A stretch of 34,644 nucleotides of DNA from Spirogloea muscicola (Eukaryota > Streptophyta > Zygnematophyceae > Spirogloeales > Spirogloeaceae), in contig WELB01000034.1 in the NCBI GenBank assembly GCA_009602725.1, forward strand, positions 71,270 to 105,913. Direction: 5' to 3'. Made by a program: the position numbers and the translations under genes. The notes under the pieces were generated by a model that saw nothing but the letters and a program-made list of their open reading frames with translations, was not told where the DNA came from and ran no database searches. Shown one piece after another: positions 33,597 through 34,644 of this stretch (the first letter of the stretch is position 1; the number at the start of each line of letters is the position of its first letter).

Positions 33597-34644
33597 CTGT
33601 GAGTCAACATGACAGCGAGTCATGTCCAGCGCAGCGACATAATGAACTTAGCTGGTTATGCCACCCGATTCCTAATAATCACTTGCAAATCCTTTAGCAA
33701 GCCCTCTGTAACTTTCTCAGAGCCACATTCAGGTCAATCGACACCAATGACCACACAATTGACTACACAATTTTCAAGGGCGTCTTTCCAATAATACAAG
33801 TCAAGTTCCCAGAGTCGCTGCGCAGATGCACGTGTACGACCTGGCATATTGGCTGTCTGATACTCGTGCTGAGCAGGCTCAGAAACGAGACGTGGGCAAG
33901 CTGCATCACCTGGCTCTGCTGTTGAAGTGCCTTGCTTGTTGACAATCAGAGTCATGTTACCTCGATTTGGCACCCCAAATGTCAAGAGATGGATAAAAGT
34001 CTGCAGTAGTGTTCTTGCTTCAGCAGAAATAATGTGTCATCAATGCCTGCACCAATCTGTAGTCATGCAAAGGTGAGCGCGTCAACATGTGAATGCGCGG
34101 CAAGCGAATGTGAGCGCAAGAGATGAAGTGGTCAAATGTAGACGAGAGCGACAGGCCGGAGCAGCTTCTGTCGACCTGTGCGATGGAGGAGCGTTCAGAT
34201 GGCGATGACGGAGCCGGCGGGTCGCAGTGCAGCCATGCCGGTTATGGCTTGCAGGACTGGAGGCCCGTGCTCGTCCTAGCAGCCGCGCAATCCAGAGGCG
34301 GCGGACTCGCCACGACGGGCGCAGCGGCGGCGGCGGCGGCGGCTGTGAATGGCGGCGGTGGGGCGGGCGGGCAGTGAGCTAACGAGGCGGCGGTGGGTGG
34401 CGGCAGCGGCCCGTATTTGCCGACGGATTCCGCGCGGTCTGATGCGGCGCACCCGCGGGCGTGGTGACGGGAGGGATGTGTCTGGGTTGCCCGGCGGGTT
34501 CGATAGGGGCAACTTTTTATTGGAGAGATGACGGGCATGCAGGCCGTTGTCGATCGGCGCTCTGGGGCTGGGGCTGCATGCATGCAGGCGCCAGAGGGAG
34601 GAGAGGCGGGGCGGAGTGAGAGAGGGAGGACGGGGGAGGTGGGG
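33597..34644. other. Right-end region, probable 5' exons of the LEA-like gene plus unassigned GC-rich DNA
   Basis: A minus-strand block at about 33945-33763 is open in two frames (one with QRLWELDLYYWKDALE, the other with VVHVHLRSDSGNLTCIIG) and may be a 5' exon of the gene at 31671-33596. GC rises sharply after 34130. Plus-strand frame 34183-34377 (MEERSDGDDGAGGSQCSHAG) and an opposing minus-strand Arg/Ser-rich frame at 34583-34242, which would suit a transit peptide, are both possible first exons. Neither could be connected to anything. Confidence 0.35.

Noticed and set aside
1-34644. Prokaryotic or viral reading of the window, tRNA genes, CRISPR arrays
   Set aside because: All identified genes have spliceosomal introns and eukaryotic functions. 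No direct-repeat spacer array or cloverleaf was seen by eye.

Overview
The window is nuclear DNA from a green alga. Every identifiable gene is eukaryotic and is split by many short GT-AG introns. The set includes a spliceosomal protein, two cell-cycle or peroxisomal ubiquitin-system genes, a chloroplast rbcL mRNA factor of the MRL1 type (known only from green algae and plants) and chlorophyllide a oxygenase (chlorophyll b synthesis). GC is very high at 5' gene ends and lower in the bodies. I infer a chlorophyte, possibly trebouxiophyte, but class-level placement is weak. Identifications rest on recalled family sequences; no search was run.

Layout: (1) 1-1488 holds a head-to-head pair, PEX4 (minus, cut by the left edge) and SmD1 (plus, complete, 4 exons). 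(2) 1489-2522 is a convergent intergenic stretch with an isolated APC4-like WD40 exon on the minus strand. (3) 2523-9417 is APC5 (minus, about 18 exons) and 9500-15008 is MRL1 (plus, 19 exons, 777 aa). They diverge from a gap of about 80 bp. (4) 15009-16670 is intergenic with dispersed repeats, a coding relic and a long TC microsatellite. (5) 16671-21653 is an unrecognised 1400-residue protein (plus, 6 exons) built from three different repeat sets. It is the most novel object in the window. (6) 21654-23460 is a repeat-rich, transposon-like region with nested inverted repeats and a second copy of the coding relic. (7) 23461-24072 encodes a small HIT-zinc-finger protein like the N-terminus of DDX59/RH41 helicases, with no helicase domain recognised downstream. 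(8) About 26050-27128 (minus) holds several phase-compatible exons of an unidentified helical protein. (9) 27543-29885 is CAO (minus), complete at its C-terminus, with its N-terminus disturbed by an ambiguous base. (10) 29886-31670 holds a GC-rich 5' region, a 12-bp minisatellite and more dispersed repeats. (11) 31671-33596 or beyond is an unrecognised minus-strand gene with LEA-like 11-mers. (12) 33597-34644 is largely unassigned.

The genes do not form a pathway. Biological links are limited: MRL1 and CAO both serve photosynthesis, and APC5 plus the WD40 exon both point to the anaphase-promoting complex. For the modelled genes I checked splice phases from exon to exon. The SmD1, MRL1 and repeat-protein models each sum to a whole number of codons, as does the main APC5 chain, so they are more reliable than the single longest reading frames.
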